Assembly: GCF_014651035.1 (NCBI RefSeq)
Contig: NZ_BMWC01000003.1
Coordinates: 434,001-498,000, forward strand
Direction: 5' to 3'
From: Streptomyces lomondensis
GTDB taxonomy: Bacteria; Actinomycetota; Actinomycetes; Streptomycetales; Streptomycetaceae
Length of the DNA stretch: 64,000 nt
Part shown: positions 36,403 to 46,010 of the stretch, piece after piece
How the letters are laid out: each line of letters opens with the position of its first letter
Position numbering within the stretch: the first letter of the stretch is position 1
Notes under the pieces: model-generated
Told to the model about the DNA's origin: nothing
The model's input: the letters and a program-made list of their open reading frames with translations, nothing else
The model's database searches: none
Program-made: the position numbers and the translations under genes

Positions 36403-37370
36403 TCACCTACCGGGAGGCGGTCGCCGAGGGCATCGCACGCGAGATGCGCCGGGACGCGTCGGTGGTGTGCCTCGGGGAGGACATCGGCGCGGCCGGCGGG
36501 GTGTTCAAGACGACCACGGGGCTGCTGAAGGAGTTCGGGCCCGAGCGGGTGTGGGACACGCCCATATCCGAACAGGCCATTGTGGGCGCGGCGATGGGCG
36601 CCGCGATGACGGGGATGCGGCCCGTCGCGGAGGTCATGTTCTCCGACTTCATGGCCTGCTGCTGGGACTACCTCGCCAACGAGATCCCCAAGGTCCGCTA
36701 CATGACCGGCGGCCAGGTGACCGTGCCCCTCGTCGTGCGCACCGCCAACGGCGGCGGACTCGGCTTCGGCGCCCAGCACTCCCAGGCCACCGAGAACTGG
36801 GTGCTGACCGTGCCGGGCCTGAAGATCGCGGCACCGGCCACGCCGGCCGACGTCATCGGCATGATGGCGGCGGCGATCCGCAGCGAGGACCCCGTGGTCT
36901 TCTTCGAGCACAAGGGACTCCTCGCGACCAAGGGGGCACCGCCACCGCCCGGTCATGTCGTCGAACTGGGCCGGGCCGCCGTCGTCCGCGAGGGCGGGGA
37001 CGTCACGCTCGTCGCCCTGGCCTCGATGGTGCCGCTGGCCCTGAAGGCCGCCGACGTGCTGTCGGGGGAGGGGATCGAGGCGGAGGTGGTCGACCTGCGC
37101 TGCCTGGTCCCGCTGGATGCCGCGACCGTCCTCGCCTCCCTGGGCAGGACCTCGCGGCTCGTCACCGTCGAGGAGAACCCGTACCAGGGCGGCTGGGGCG
37201 CCACCGTCGTCTCCGTCGTCGCCGACGAGGGCTTCGGCCTGCTGGACGCGCCCGTGCGGCGGGTGGCGGGGGAGTGCGTCCCGCTGCCGTTCGCCGACGC
37301 GCTGGAGGAGCAGGTCATCCCCACCGTAGAGAAGGTCGTGGCGGCGGTCCGGAGCCTCGCCGCGTATTGA
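36390..37370 (+). CDS. ThDP-dependent dehydrogenase E1-beta subunit
   Basis: A 326-aa E1-beta protein. It contains LGEDIGAAGGVFKTT, the catalytic Glu in the TPISEQAIVG motif, and the C-terminal VTVEENPYQGGWGA block. The ATG has GGAGGTGCCGC upstream and lies inside the E1-alpha gene. It forms the alpha2-beta2 enzyme with the previous product. The electron or acyl acceptor is unknown without an E2. Confidence 0.9.
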   Translation: MADVITYREAVAEGIAREMRRDASVVCLGEDIGAAGGVFKTTTGLLKEFGPERVWDTPISEQAIVGAAMGAAMTGMRPVAEVMFSDFMACCWDYLANEIPKVRYMTGGQVTVPLVVRTANGGGLGFGAQHSQATENWVLTVPGLKIAAPATPADVIGMMAAAIRSEDPVVFFEHKGLLATKGAPPPPGHVVELGRAAVVREGGDVTLVALASMVPLALKAADVLSGEGIEAEVVDLRCLVPLDAATVLASLGRTSRLVTVEENPYQGGWGATVVSVVADEGFGLLDAPVRRVAGECVPLPFADALEEQVIPTVEKVVAAVRSLAAY

Positions 37371-37392
37371 ACACCCCATGGAGGGAAGCGCG

Positions 37393-38754
37393 ATGACCCA
37401 TCGGATACTCCTTCGCGCCGGACACGTCCTGTCGATGGACCCCGTCATCGGCGACCTGCCGAGGGGTGACGTCCTCGTCGAGGACGGCCGGATCGCGGCC
37501 GTCGAGCCCGAGATCAGCGCCGACGCCGAGGTCCTCGACATGAGCGGCCGCATCCTGATCCCCGGCTTCGTCGACACCCATCGCCACACCTGGGAGGCCC
37601 CGATCCGGGGCGTCGCACCCGACGCGACCCTCGACGACTACTTCGTCGACATCCTCGACACCTTCGCACCCCTGTACACCCCGGATGACGTCTACGCGGG
37701 CAACCTCGCGGGCGCGCTGGAGTGCCTCAACGCCGGCATCACCACGCTCGTGGACTGGTCGCACATCAACAACACCCCCGAGCACCCGGACGCCGCGATC
37801 CAGGCCCTGGCGGAGAGCGGCATCCGCGCGCAGTACGCGTACGGCAGTGCCAACACCTCCCTCGCCGACTACTGGTTCGAGTCCAGGATCGCGATCCCGG
37901 CGGACGACGTACGGCGGATCCGGTCGGCGCACTTCGCCTCCGGCGAGGGCCTGCTGACCATGGCCCTCGCCACCCGCGGCCCGGGCTTCTGCGTCGACGA
38001 GGTCGTCACCGCCGAGTGGGCGCTCGCCCGCGAACTCGGCCTCCCGATCACCGTGCACGTGGCCATGGGACGGCTCGCCGGCCGCTTCGGCATGGTCAAG
38101 CGGCTCCACGGCCTGGGGCTCCTCGGCCCGGACACCACCTACGTCCACTGCTGCTACCTCAGCGAGGAGGAGTGGCGGATGGTCGCCGACAGCGGCGGCA
38201 CGGTGTCGATCGCGCCGCAGGTGGAGACCCAGATGGGGCACGGCTGGCCGCCCGTGATGCAGGCCATCGAGCACGGTCTGCGGCCCTCGCTCAGCATCGA
38301 CGTCGTCACGACCGTGCCCGGCGACATGTTCACCCAGATCCGCGCGGCCTTCGGCGCCGAACGCGCCCGCGTCAACGCCGACTGCTGGCAGGCCAACATG
38401 CCGGTGCCCGACACCATGCTGACAGCACGTCAGATGCTGGAGATCGCCACCGTCAACGGCGCCCATGTCGCCGGACTGGAGGACCGCACCGGCTCCCTCA
38501 CCCCCGGCAAGCGCGCCGACATCGTCGCGATCGACGCCACCGCGCCCAACGTCGCCCCCGTGCACGACGCGGCGGCCGCGGTGACCCTGTGCGCCGACGT
38601 GTCGAACGTGGACACCGTCCTCGTCGACGGCGTGATCCGCAAGCGCGACGGACGGCTGCTCGCCGACACCGCACGCGCGCTGCGGCTCGTCGAGGAGTCC
38701 CGCGACCGGCTCCTCGCGGCGAAGGAGGAGAAGGAGGCGAAGGCCACGGCATGA
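37393..38754 (+). CDS. Amidohydrolase-superfamily enzyme (TRZ/ATZ-like)
   Basis: A 453-aa cyclic amidohydrolase. Metal ligands: His63 and His65 (DTHRH), His222 (ITVHVAMG), His252 (YVHCC) and Asp303 (SIDVV). The Glu that follows the third His in most TRZ/ATZ deaminases (HxAE) is absent here, so a classic deaminase is less likely; hydrolysis of a ring or amide is possible. ATG 37393 has GGAGGGAAG upstream. It follows E1-beta after 22 nt and overlaps the bicupin gene by 4 nt. Confidence 0.85.
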   Translation: MTHRILLRAGHVLSMDPVIGDLPRGDVLVEDGRIAAVEPEISADAEVLDMSGRILIPGFVDTHRHTWEAPIRGVAPDATLDDYFVDILDTFAPLYTPDDVYAGNLAGALECLNAGITTLVDWSHINNTPEHPDAAIQALAESGIRAQYAYGSANTSLADYWFESRIAIPADDVRRIRSAHFASGEGLLTMALATRGPGFCVDEVVTAEWALARELGLPITVHVAMGRLAGRFGMVKRLHGLGLLGPDTTYVHCCYLSEEEWRMVADSGGTVSIAPQVETQMGHGWPPVMQAIEHGLRPSLSIDVVTTVPGDMFTQIRAAFGAERARVNADCWQANMPVPDTMLTARQMLEIATVNGAHVAGLEDRTGSLTPGKRADIVAIDATAPNVAPVHDAAAAVTLCADVSNVDTVLVDGVIRKRDGRLLADTARALRLVEESRDRLLAAKEEKEAKATA

Positions 38755-39632
38755 CGAACCACCTGGTGCGCCGCGCCGCCGACCTGCCCGAGCCGCCGTA
38801 CGACGGCCACGGCCACCGGCGGCGGACGCTGGTCGGCGAGGACGACGGCAGCGTGCACACCGGCTTCGGCCTGTGCGAACTGCGGCCGGACGGCCGTGTC
38901 CCCGCCCATGTGCACTCGTACGAGGAGACCTTCCACGTCCTGGCCGGGGCGGCGTTCCTCGACGTGCCCGAGGGGTCGTACCTCCTGGCGGAGGGCGACT
39001 ACGGCCTGCTGCCGATCGGTGTGCCGCACGCCTGGCGCGGTGCCGGGGACACCGGCGGCCGCTGGGCGGACATGCGGGCCCCGGTCCCGCGGGCCCGCTA
39101 CGGCTACGACACCCAGGCGGTGCCCGACCTGCCCGCCCGCGATCCGGTCCGCATCGACGTCCGCGACCCGCGCACCCGCTCCTTCGGCCATTTCGAGCCC
39201 GGCCAGATGGACCCGGGCAAGCAGTCCCAGGACCTGCTGGCCGTCACCGCGAGCATGCGCACCGCGCTGCTGGTCTACAGCGGCATCACCGTGAAGATGA
39301 TGGTCGACAGCGACCTGGGCGCGGTGGGCTCGACGATGTTCATGGTGCAGTACGCGTCCGACGGGGTCATCGGCACCCACGACCACCCCTTCGAGGAGAC
39401 GTATCTGATCCTCGAAGGGGTGGCGGAGGCCACCCTCGACGGCGAGCGGTACCGGCTGGAGTCCGGCGACCTCGCGTGGGCGGGCGCCGGGTGCGTGCAT
39501 GGGTTCGTCAACGCCGGGCAGGCGCCCCTGCGGTGGTTGGAGACGCAGGCGCCGCAGCCGCCGCCGCGGCACGCGTACCGGTTCACGCGGGACTGGGACT
39601 ACCTGCGTGCGGCACTGGAGGAGGGGTCATGA
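38751..39632 (+). CDS. Bicupin protein
   Basis: A 293-aa protein of two cupin domains. Domain 1 (about 30-125) has HVHSYEETFHVLAG and PHAW. Domain 2 (about 170-275) has THDHPFEETYLILEG and CVHGF. Both appear to keep a His/His/Glu/His metal site. The double-cupin layout recalls (S)-ureidoglycine aminohydrolase, a C-N hydrolase of ureide breakdown, but identity was not tested. It is coupled by ATGA overlaps on both sides. Confidence 0.85.
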   Translation: MTNHLVRRAADLPEPPYDGHGHRRRTLVGEDDGSVHTGFGLCELRPDGRVPAHVHSYEETFHVLAGAAFLDVPEGSYLLAEGDYGLLPIGVPHAWRGAGDTGGRWADMRAPVPRARYGYDTQAVPDLPARDPVRIDVRDPRTRSFGHFEPGQMDPGKQSQDLLAVTASMRTALLVYSGITVKMMVDSDLGAVGSTMFMVQYASDGVIGTHDHPFEETYLILEGVAEATLDGERYRLESGDLAWAGAGCVHGFVNAGQAPLRWLETQAPQPPPRHAYRFTRDWDYLRAALEEGS

Positions 39633-40318
39633 GCAGGGTGCTCGTCGTCGGCGGCACGTCCGGGATCGGCCTGGAGTTCGCCCGTGCGCGTGCCGGGCGC
39701 GGGGACGACGTGGTCCTCACCAGCCGGGACGCCCACCGGGCCGAGGCGGTCGCGAAGGAGGTCGGCGCGCGGGGGCTCGCCCTCGACCTGGCCCGCCCGC
39801 TGGAGATCGCGGCGGCGCTGGCCGACGTGGGGCGCGTGGACCACCTGGTCATCGCGGGCGTCTCCCGGGACGACAACAAGGTGACCGAGTACGACATCAA
39901 TGCCGCCCTGAGCCTGGTCACCCTCAAGCTCGTCGGCTACACCGAGGTCGTGCACGCGCTGCGCACCCGGCTGCACGACGGCAGTGCCATCGTGCTGTTC
40001 GGCGGCCAGGCCAAGGAGCGCCCCTACCCGGGCGCGACGACGGTCGCGACGGTCAACGCGGGGATTCGGGGCCTGATGAACTCCCTCGCCGTCGAACTCG
40101 CGCCCGTCCGGGTCAATGTCGTGCACCCGGGTGTCGTCGGCGACAGCCCGTACTGGCTGGCCAAACCGGAGAAGGTGCTCACCGCGCTGCGCACCGAGAC
40201 GCCCACCGGGCGGCTCGCCACGATGGCGGACGTGGTGGACGCGGTCGACTTCCTGCTGCGCAACCAGTCGGTCAACGCGGTCGAACTGACCGTGGACGGG
40301 GGATGGTTGCTCGGGTGA
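39629..40318 (+). CDS. Atypical short-chain dehydrogenase lacking the catalytic Tyr-Lys
   Basis: A 229-aa SDR-fold protein. The cofactor motif GGTSGIG is intact near the N-terminus and LDLARP follows. The active-site region reads LFGGQ and then TTVATVNAGIRGL: where SDRs have Ser, Tyr-x3-Lys, this protein has Gly, Val and Asn. It may bind NAD(P) without ordinary dehydrogenase chemistry, or use other residues. Last gene of the operon, coupled by ATGA to the bicupin gene; the HhH gene converges 19 nt away. Confidence 0.83.
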   Translation: MSRVLVVGGTSGIGLEFARARAGRGDDVVLTSRDAHRAEAVAKEVGARGLALDLARPLEIAAALADVGRVDHLVIAGVSRDDNKVTEYDINAALSLVTLKLVGYTEVVHALRTRLHDGSAIVLFGGQAKERPYPGATTVATVNAGIRGLMNSLAVELAPVRVNVVHPGVVGDSPYWLAKPEKVLTALRTETPTGRLATMADVVDAVDFLLRNQSVNAVELTVDGGWLLG

Positions 40319-40336
40319 GCGCGTCCTCGGTGGCCG

Positions 40337-40984
40337 TCACCCGGCACGCCGGAGCGTGTCCTCGGCGACCTCCTTGTCCACCGCCGCCCGCACCAGCGCG
40401 GCGGCGAGGACGGCCGGGTCGGTCCTCCCGGCCAGCTGTACGAGGCGCTCCGGGTCCTTCGGCAGCTTCAGCCGCTCGGCGCCCTGGAGGGCCTTGGCGT
40501 CCAGGTAGGGCGCGGCCTCCGGCCAGACGCTCTGCGCCTCCCGCAGGAAGATGTCGGCACCGGCCGGTCCGATGCCGGGGAACTCCTGGAGCAGATGGCG
40601 CAGTTCGGTCAGCTTGCCGTCCGCCTTCCGGCGCAGCCGCCGCAGGTCACCGCCCCAGCGCTCGTTCAGCAGCTCGGCGGCGTCGCCGAGCTGGGTGGCG
40701 GTGCGTTCGTCGTAGCGCCGGTAGCCGCCCCGGCCGAGGGCGTCCACCCGTTCCTGCCAGTCGGCCTCGGCCATCCGGCGCGGATCGCGCAGCCCCGCCT
40801 CGTGCAGGGCACGGGCGGTGGCGAGCGCGATCGACCCGCGGATGCGGGCACTGAGCAGGTGGGACAGCACCAGCAGCCGGTAGAGCGGCTGCGGTGTGTC
40901 CTTCAGCCGGATGCCCGCCTCGTCGGCGTAGGTCCGGCCGTGCGCGTCGAGGAGTTCGCGTACGACGCGCTCCTGGCGGTCCAC
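40337..40984 (-). CDS. HhH-GPD DNA glycosylase/endonuclease III-like
   Basis: A 215-aa protein of the HhH-GPD superfamily. The helix-hairpin-helix is visible as LLQEFPGIGPAGADIFLREAQ (about residues 128-148), with an Asp in PYLDAKAL matching the catalytic Asp position. No C-terminal [4Fe-4S] cysteines are present. Related actinobacterial proteins are annotated as endonucleases. It lies 2 nt after the DUF3140 gene, so it belongs to the WhiB-Dps unit. Confidence 0.8.
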   Translation of the reverse strand: MDRQERVVRELLDAHGRTYADEAGIRLKDTPQPLYRLLVLSHLLSARIRGSIALATARALHEAGLRDPRRMAEADWQERVDALGRGGYRRYDERTATQLGDAAELLNERWGGDLRRLRRKADGKLTELRHLLQEFPGIGPAGADIFLREAQSVWPEAAPYLDAKALQGAERLKLPKDPERLVQLAGRTDPAVLAAALVRAAVDKEVAEDTLRRAG

Positions 40985-40986
40985 GG

Positions 40987-41334
40987 CTATCCCTTCAGGG
41001 GATCGTGGCCGAGCGTCATCAGCCGGTGCCGGCGGCGGGTGTCCTCGGCGGTCACCTCAGGCAGCGGCTCGTCCTCCAGGTCCACCTGCGAGGTGACCCT
41101 GTCCACGACGCTCCGCATCACCCGCAGGTCGTCCTCGGTCAGGTCGGTACGCCGCTTCTGCAGGATCGCCAGGACGTGCTGTCCGGTCTGCGTGCCCGCC
41201 TGCTCCGGCAGCGGCTCCGCGTCCTCGTCGGCGTCGCGCATCCGCAACCAGGCCGCGAGCTCCTGCGAGGTCATGTTCACCACGCGGTGGAAGTCCTCCC
41301 ACAGCGCGTCGAGTTCAAGGGCGTCGGTCATCAC
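40987..41334 (-). CDS. DUF3140 family protein
   Basis: A 115-aa acidic protein with a conserved N-terminus (LWEDFHRVVNMTSQELAAWL) and LAILQKRRTDLTEDD, characteristic of DUF3140. Function unknown; it is often found with stress or DNA-protection genes, which fits its place between dps and the glycosylase. The start ATG is preceded by AGAAAGGGGC. Confidence 0.82.
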   Translation of the reverse strand: MMTDALELDALWEDFHRVVNMTSQELAAWLRMRDADEDAEPLPEQAGTQTGQHVLAILQKRRTDLTEDDLRVMRSVVDRVTSQVDLEDEPLPEVTAEDTRRRHRLMTLGHDPLKG

Positions 41335-41364
41335 ATGCCCCTTTCTTGCGTACGTGCGCGCCGG

Positions 41365-41845
41365 TCAGCCCTCGCGGGGGAAGTTCTCCGCGTCGAACAT
41401 CCAGCGCTGCTTCTCCAGCTCCGCGGTGATGCCGATCAGCAGGTCCTGGGTGACCAGGTCGGCCTTCTCGGTCGCGTCGATGCGCTCGCGCAGCCGGGCG
41501 ATCGCGTCCTGGAGCGACTCCGCCATCACCTGCACGGCGTCCGAGTCGCGCACCCAGCCCTCCTTCGGGGCAGGCAGCGTGAAGGCCTTCGCGACGGTCT
41601 CCGGCCGGCCGTCCGGCGGGACACCGAGCGCCGCGGACCGCTCCGCCACCGTGTCGGCGAAGTTCCGCGCGGCCGAGACCACCTCGTCGAGCTGGAGGTG
41701 GATGGACCGGAAGCGCGGGCCGACGACGTTCCAGTGCGCCTGCTTCCCGATCAGCGAGAGTCCGAGCAGATCCACCAATGTGTCCTGGAGTGCCTCGCAG
41801 GACCCGGCGGGCCTCCTCGGGCAGCGTGCTCCTGACAGCCGTCAT
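41365..41845 (-). pseudogene. Dps-family protein, frameshifted near codon 17
   Basis: Dps proteins are ferritin-like 12-mers that oxidise iron and protect DNA. The start at 41845 (ribosome site AAGGAG, ATGA overlap with the WhiB gene) encodes the usual MTAVRSTLPEEARRVL, but the frame is then lost near 41797. The family sequence resumes in another frame as EALQDTLVDLLGLSL and continues to the end with the ferroxidase residues (KQAHWNVVG, QLDEVV). The change is equivalent to 2 nt lost in a GCGCGAG-like run or 1 nt gained. A TTG at 41778 could restart translation and make a 137-aa truncated Dps. A sequencing error is possible. Confidence 0.75.
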
Positions 41846-42168
41846 AGGGCGCTTCTCCTTCTCGCGTCGTTCGTCGTGCTCCTGAGCAGTGCGTCGCGAT
41901 CCTCCTCGCAGGTGCCGCCCCAGACACCCGAGGCCTGCCCGTTGCTCAGGGCGAAGCTCAGGCAGTCGTCGGTCACCGGGCAGCGCGCGCAGATCCGCTT
42001 GGCGGCCGTGACGTCCCGCAGGGCGGGGCCCGCGGTGCCCACGGGAAAGAACAGTTCGGGGTCCTCGTCCACGCAGGCGGCGCTCCGCAACCACTCCATG
42101 ACCGCGCGGGTGCCCAGGGCGCACTGGTGCAAACGCGGCCCGCGACGGGTGCGGACCGGTCCTGGCAT
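41842..42168 (-). CDS. WhiB-family [4Fe-4S] transcription factor
   Basis: WhiB-like proteins bind a [4Fe-4S] cluster and partner with the principal sigma factor. The four Cys ligands (AAC, then CARCPVTDDC) and the GVWGGT turn before the basic DDARRRSAL tail are all present. ATG 42168 gives 108 aa; ATG 42099 gives the more typical compact protein starting MEWLRSAACV, and I cannot decide between them. The stop overlaps the dps ATG, so this redox-type regulator and Dps form one unit. Confidence 0.9.
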   Translation of the reverse strand: MPGPVRTRRGPRLHQCALGTRAVMEWLRSAACVDEDPELFFPVGTAGPALRDVTAAKRICARCPVTDDCLSFALSNGQASGVWGGTCEEDRDALLRSTTNDARRRSAL

Positions 42169-42220
42169 ACCGTCCCGGCCTGCGATAACGCCCTGGCGGC
42201 AGTCCCAGGCCCACGAAATC

Positions 42221-42270
42221 TTCCCAGCGGCAGGGCAAGGGGCTATAGTCCGAAACTAGCAGTGCTAATT
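42221..42270 (+). promoter_or_regulatory. Thiolase promoter with palindromic operator
   Basis: TTCCCA (42221-42226), a 17-bp spacer and TATAGT (42244-42249) form a good promoter. The inverted repeat TAGCA-G-TGCTA (42257-42267, extended AACTAGCAGTGCTAATT at 42254-42270) lies at the expected start site, a classic repressor position, for example for a TetR-type fatty-acid regulator. The regulator is not in view. Confidence 0.6.
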
Positions 42271-42295
42271 ATGTGCGGTGTGAGGAGCCCCTCCC

Positions 42296-43483
<1,188 letters not shown>

Positions 43484-43556
43484 CGGAGCCCCCGGGGCTC
43501 ACCAGGCGAGACGCCGCTTACCCCACCTGTTCGTTGCATATAGCATCAGTGTTCGC

Positions 43557-44330
43557 ATGAACACCATGACGCTCTGGCACATCACCGGCTGGGAGTTCGC
43601 CGCCCTCGCCTTCGCGGCCCTGCTCGTCGGCTTCTCCAAGACCGCCGTGAGCGGGGCCAACACGGTCAGCCTCGCCATCTTCGCCGCGGTGCTGCCCGCC
43701 CGGGCCTCCACCGGCGTGCTGCTGCCGGTCCTGATCGCCGGGGACCTGCTCGCCGTCGCCACCTACCGGCGGCACGCCCACTGGCCCACCCTGTGGCGGC
43801 TGTTCCCGGCGGTCGCCGCGGGCGTCGTCGTCGGCACGGTGTTCCTGATGTGGGCGGACGACGCGATCGTCCGGACCTCGATCGGCGCGATCCTGCTGCT
43901 GATGGCGGCCGTGACGGTGTGGCGCAGGCGCGCGGCGGACGCGGAGCGGGAGCCGGAGTCGGTCACCACCCGGGCCGGCCGCCTCAAGGCCCGCTCGTAC
44001 GGCGTCCTCGGCGGCTTCACCACCATGGTCGCCAACGCCGGCGGCCCGGTGATGTCGATGTACCTGCTGTCGGCGGGCTTCCGCAAGCTCGGCTTCCTCG
44101 GCACGTCGGCCTTCTTCTTCCTGATCGTCAACGTCTCCAAGCTGCCCTTCAGCGCCGGACTCGGCCTGATCGACGGCCGCTCTCTCCTCCTCGACCTGGC
44201 GCTCGTGGCCTTCGTCGTGCCCGGCGCGCTGTTCGGCAAGTGGGCGGTGCACAAGATCAACCAACGGCTGTTCGAGCAGCTGGTCATCGCGGCGACGGTC
44301 GTCGGCGGCCTGCAACTACTGCTGCCCTGA
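43557..44330 (+). CDS. TauE/SafE-family anion exporter
   Basis: A 257-aa integral membrane protein with about 7-8 helices in two homologous halves. Repeated glycine/lysine motifs (LLVGFSKTAVSGANTVS and GFTTMVANAGGPVMSMY) are typical of TauE/SafE (DUF81) transporters of sulfite, sulfonates or organic anions. A TATAGC about 12 nt before the ATG suggests a very short leader. It overlaps the convergent HAD gene by 15 nt. Confidence 0.88.
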   Translation: MNTMTLWHITGWEFAALAFAALLVGFSKTAVSGANTVSLAIFAAVLPARASTGVLLPVLIAGDLLAVATYRRHAHWPTLWRLFPAVAAGVVVGTVFLMWADDAIVRTSIGAILLLMAAVTVWRRRAADAEREPESVTTRAGRLKARSYGVLGGFTTMVANAGGPVMSMYLLSAGFRKLGFLGTSAFFFLIVNVSKLPFSAGLGLIDGRSLLLDLALVAFVVPGALFGKWAVHKINQRLFEQLVIAATVVGGLQLLLP

Positions 44331-45116
44331 ACCCCGCAGCAGCGCCGGAAGGTCCGCGAAGGAGTCGATCACATGGTCGGGCGTGCCGTCGGCGGCCCGG
44401 AGCGTCTCCTCCTGGAACTTCCCGGTCCGCACCAGGACACCGGTGACTCCGGCCCGCTGCGCCGCCAGCACGTCCGACTCGACGTCGTCCCCGACCATCA
44501 CGGCCTGGTCCGCACCGGCGCCGAGCCGGGCGAGCGCCGCCTCGAAGAACGCCCGGGCCGGCTTGCCGGTGATCTCGGCCTCCACCCGGGCGGCCTGCTC
44601 CAGCCCGGCCAGGAACGCGCCGGAGTCCAGCCGCAGCCCCTCGGCCGTACGCCAGTACAGGTTGCGGTGCATCGCCACCAGCCGGGCCCCGCGCTGAAGC
44701 TGCCCGAAGGCCCGGTCGAGCGCCTCGTACCCGAACTCGGGACCGGCCCCGCCCACCAGCACGACATCGGGCGCGGCGCCGGTGTCCGCCGGGTCGACGA
44801 CGGTCACGCCGTCGAGGTCCTCCGCGATGTCGCCGCTGTTCAGCAGCGCGCACCGGGCGCCGGGACAGTGCTCGGCGAGGTACGCGGCGGTGGCGGCGGG
44901 CGCGGTCAGGATGTCCTCGGCGGACACCGGGAACCCCGCGTCGGCCAGGGTCCCGGCGATCGCCGCCCGGGTCCGGGAGGTCGTGTTCGTGACCAGCAGG
45001 ACGGCGAGCCCGGCCTCCCGGATCTCCCGCAACGCCTCCACGGCCCCGGGCAACGGCCGCCACGAGACGGTGAGCACCCCGTCGATGTCGACGAGCACGG
45101 CACGCACGGACTCCAT
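44316..45116 (-). CDS. HAD-IIA phosphatase (NagD-like)
   Basis: A 266-aa HAD-superfamily phosphatase with a C2 cap. Motif I DIDGVL (nucleophile Asp10, acid/base Asp12), motif II LLVTNTTSRT, and motif III/IV VMVGDDVESD are present. It probably dephosphorylates small metabolites. The ATG at 45116 has no ribosome site, but TATCGT ends 6 nt upstream, pointing to a leaderless mRNA. Confidence 0.88.
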   Translation of the reverse strand: MESVRAVLVDIDGVLTVSWRPLPGAVEALREIREAGLAVLLVTNTTSRTRAAIAGTLADAGFPVSAEDILTAPAATAAYLAEHCPGARCALLNSGDIAEDLDGVTVVDPADTGAAPDVVLVGGAGPEFGYEALDRAFGQLQRGARLVAMHRNLYWRTAEGLRLDSGAFLAGLEQAARVEAEITGKPARAFFEAALARLGAGADQAVMVGDDVESDVLAAQRAGVTGVLVRTGKFQEETLRAADGTPDHVIDSFADLPALLRGSGQQ

Positions 45117-45205
45117 GCCAGGACGATAGCGACCATCGGCCTCGCCCGCCGGTGGTACGCACCCACCCCCGTGTCCGCCCCACGGGACCTCGTACGCTCG
45201 ACGCC

Positions 45206-45946
45206 GTGTCCTGCCACGTCCTGATCCTCGGCGGTACGGCCGAGGCCCGCGCCCTGGCCGCCGCGCTGTCCGCACGGCCCGGCGTCCGCGTCACCACGTC
45301 CCTCGCGGGGCGCGTGGCGCGGCCGGGCGCGCTCGACGGGGAGGTGCGCGTCGGGGGCTTCGGCGGGGCCGAGGGGCTGGCGGGGTGGCTGCGACGGGAG
45401 GGCGTGACCGCGCTCGTCGACGCCACGCATCCCTTCGCCGAGTCGATCACGGCCAACGCCGCACGGGCCGCGGCCGCGACCGGCGTACCGGCGGTGGTGC
45501 TGCGCCGCCCCGGGTGGCGGCCGGGCCCCGGGGACCTCTGGCACCCGGTCCCCTCACTGGACGCGGCGGCCGGCCTGCTGCCCCGGCTCGGGCGCCGCGT
45601 GTTCCTCACCACCGGGCGCCTCGGGCTGGCCTCCTTCGCGCATCTGACGGAACTCCACTTCGTCGCCCGCTCGGTGGATCCGCCCGAGCCGCCGATGCCG
45701 CCCGACACGCACGTGCTGCTGGCCCGCGGCCCGTTCACCGTCCCCGGCGAGACGGCCCTGCTGCGCGAGCACCGCATCGACGTCCTGGTGACCAAGGACA
45801 GCGGGGGAGCGGCCACGGCGGCCAAACTCACGGCGGCGCGGGACCTGGGCCTGCCGGTCGTCGTCGTACAGCGGCCACCGCTGCCGGACGGCGTGACGGC
45901 CGTGCCCGATGTGGCGAGCGCTCTGGAACGGCTGGGGCTCGGGTAG
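45206..45946 (+). CDS. cobK: Precorrin-6A/cobalt-precorrin-6A reductase
   Basis: CobK/CbiJ reduces precorrin-6A in cobalamin (B12) synthesis. 246 aa with the N-terminal LILGGTAEARALA motif, DATHPFAESITANAARA and the C-terminal VTKDSGGAATAAKL block. The GTG start lies 7 nt after TACGCT, consistent with a leaderless mRNA. cobF lies nearby on the other strand with a broken transporter between; the main cob cluster is elsewhere. Confidence 0.93.
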   Translation: MSCHVLILGGTAEARALAAALSARPGVRVTTSLAGRVARPGALDGEVRVGGFGGAEGLAGWLRREGVTALVDATHPFAESITANAARAAAATGVPAVVLRRPGWRPGPGDLWHPVPSLDAAAGLLPRLGRRVFLTTGRLGLASFAHLTELHFVARSVDPPEPPMPPDTHVLLARGPFTVPGETALLREHRIDVLVTKDSGGAATAAKLTAARDLGLPVVVVQRPPLPDGVTAVPDVASALERLGLG

Positions 45947-46010
45947 GGCCTTGTCTTGCGCCGAGGGAGGCAGGACGTCGTCGGACCGGCCCTGGGCGGA
46001 AGCCGCCCCG

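Noticed and set aside
43486..43500. Terminator after the thiolase
   Set aside because: The GAGCCCCCGGGGCTC palindrome has almost no loop and no trailing U run; too weak to annotate.
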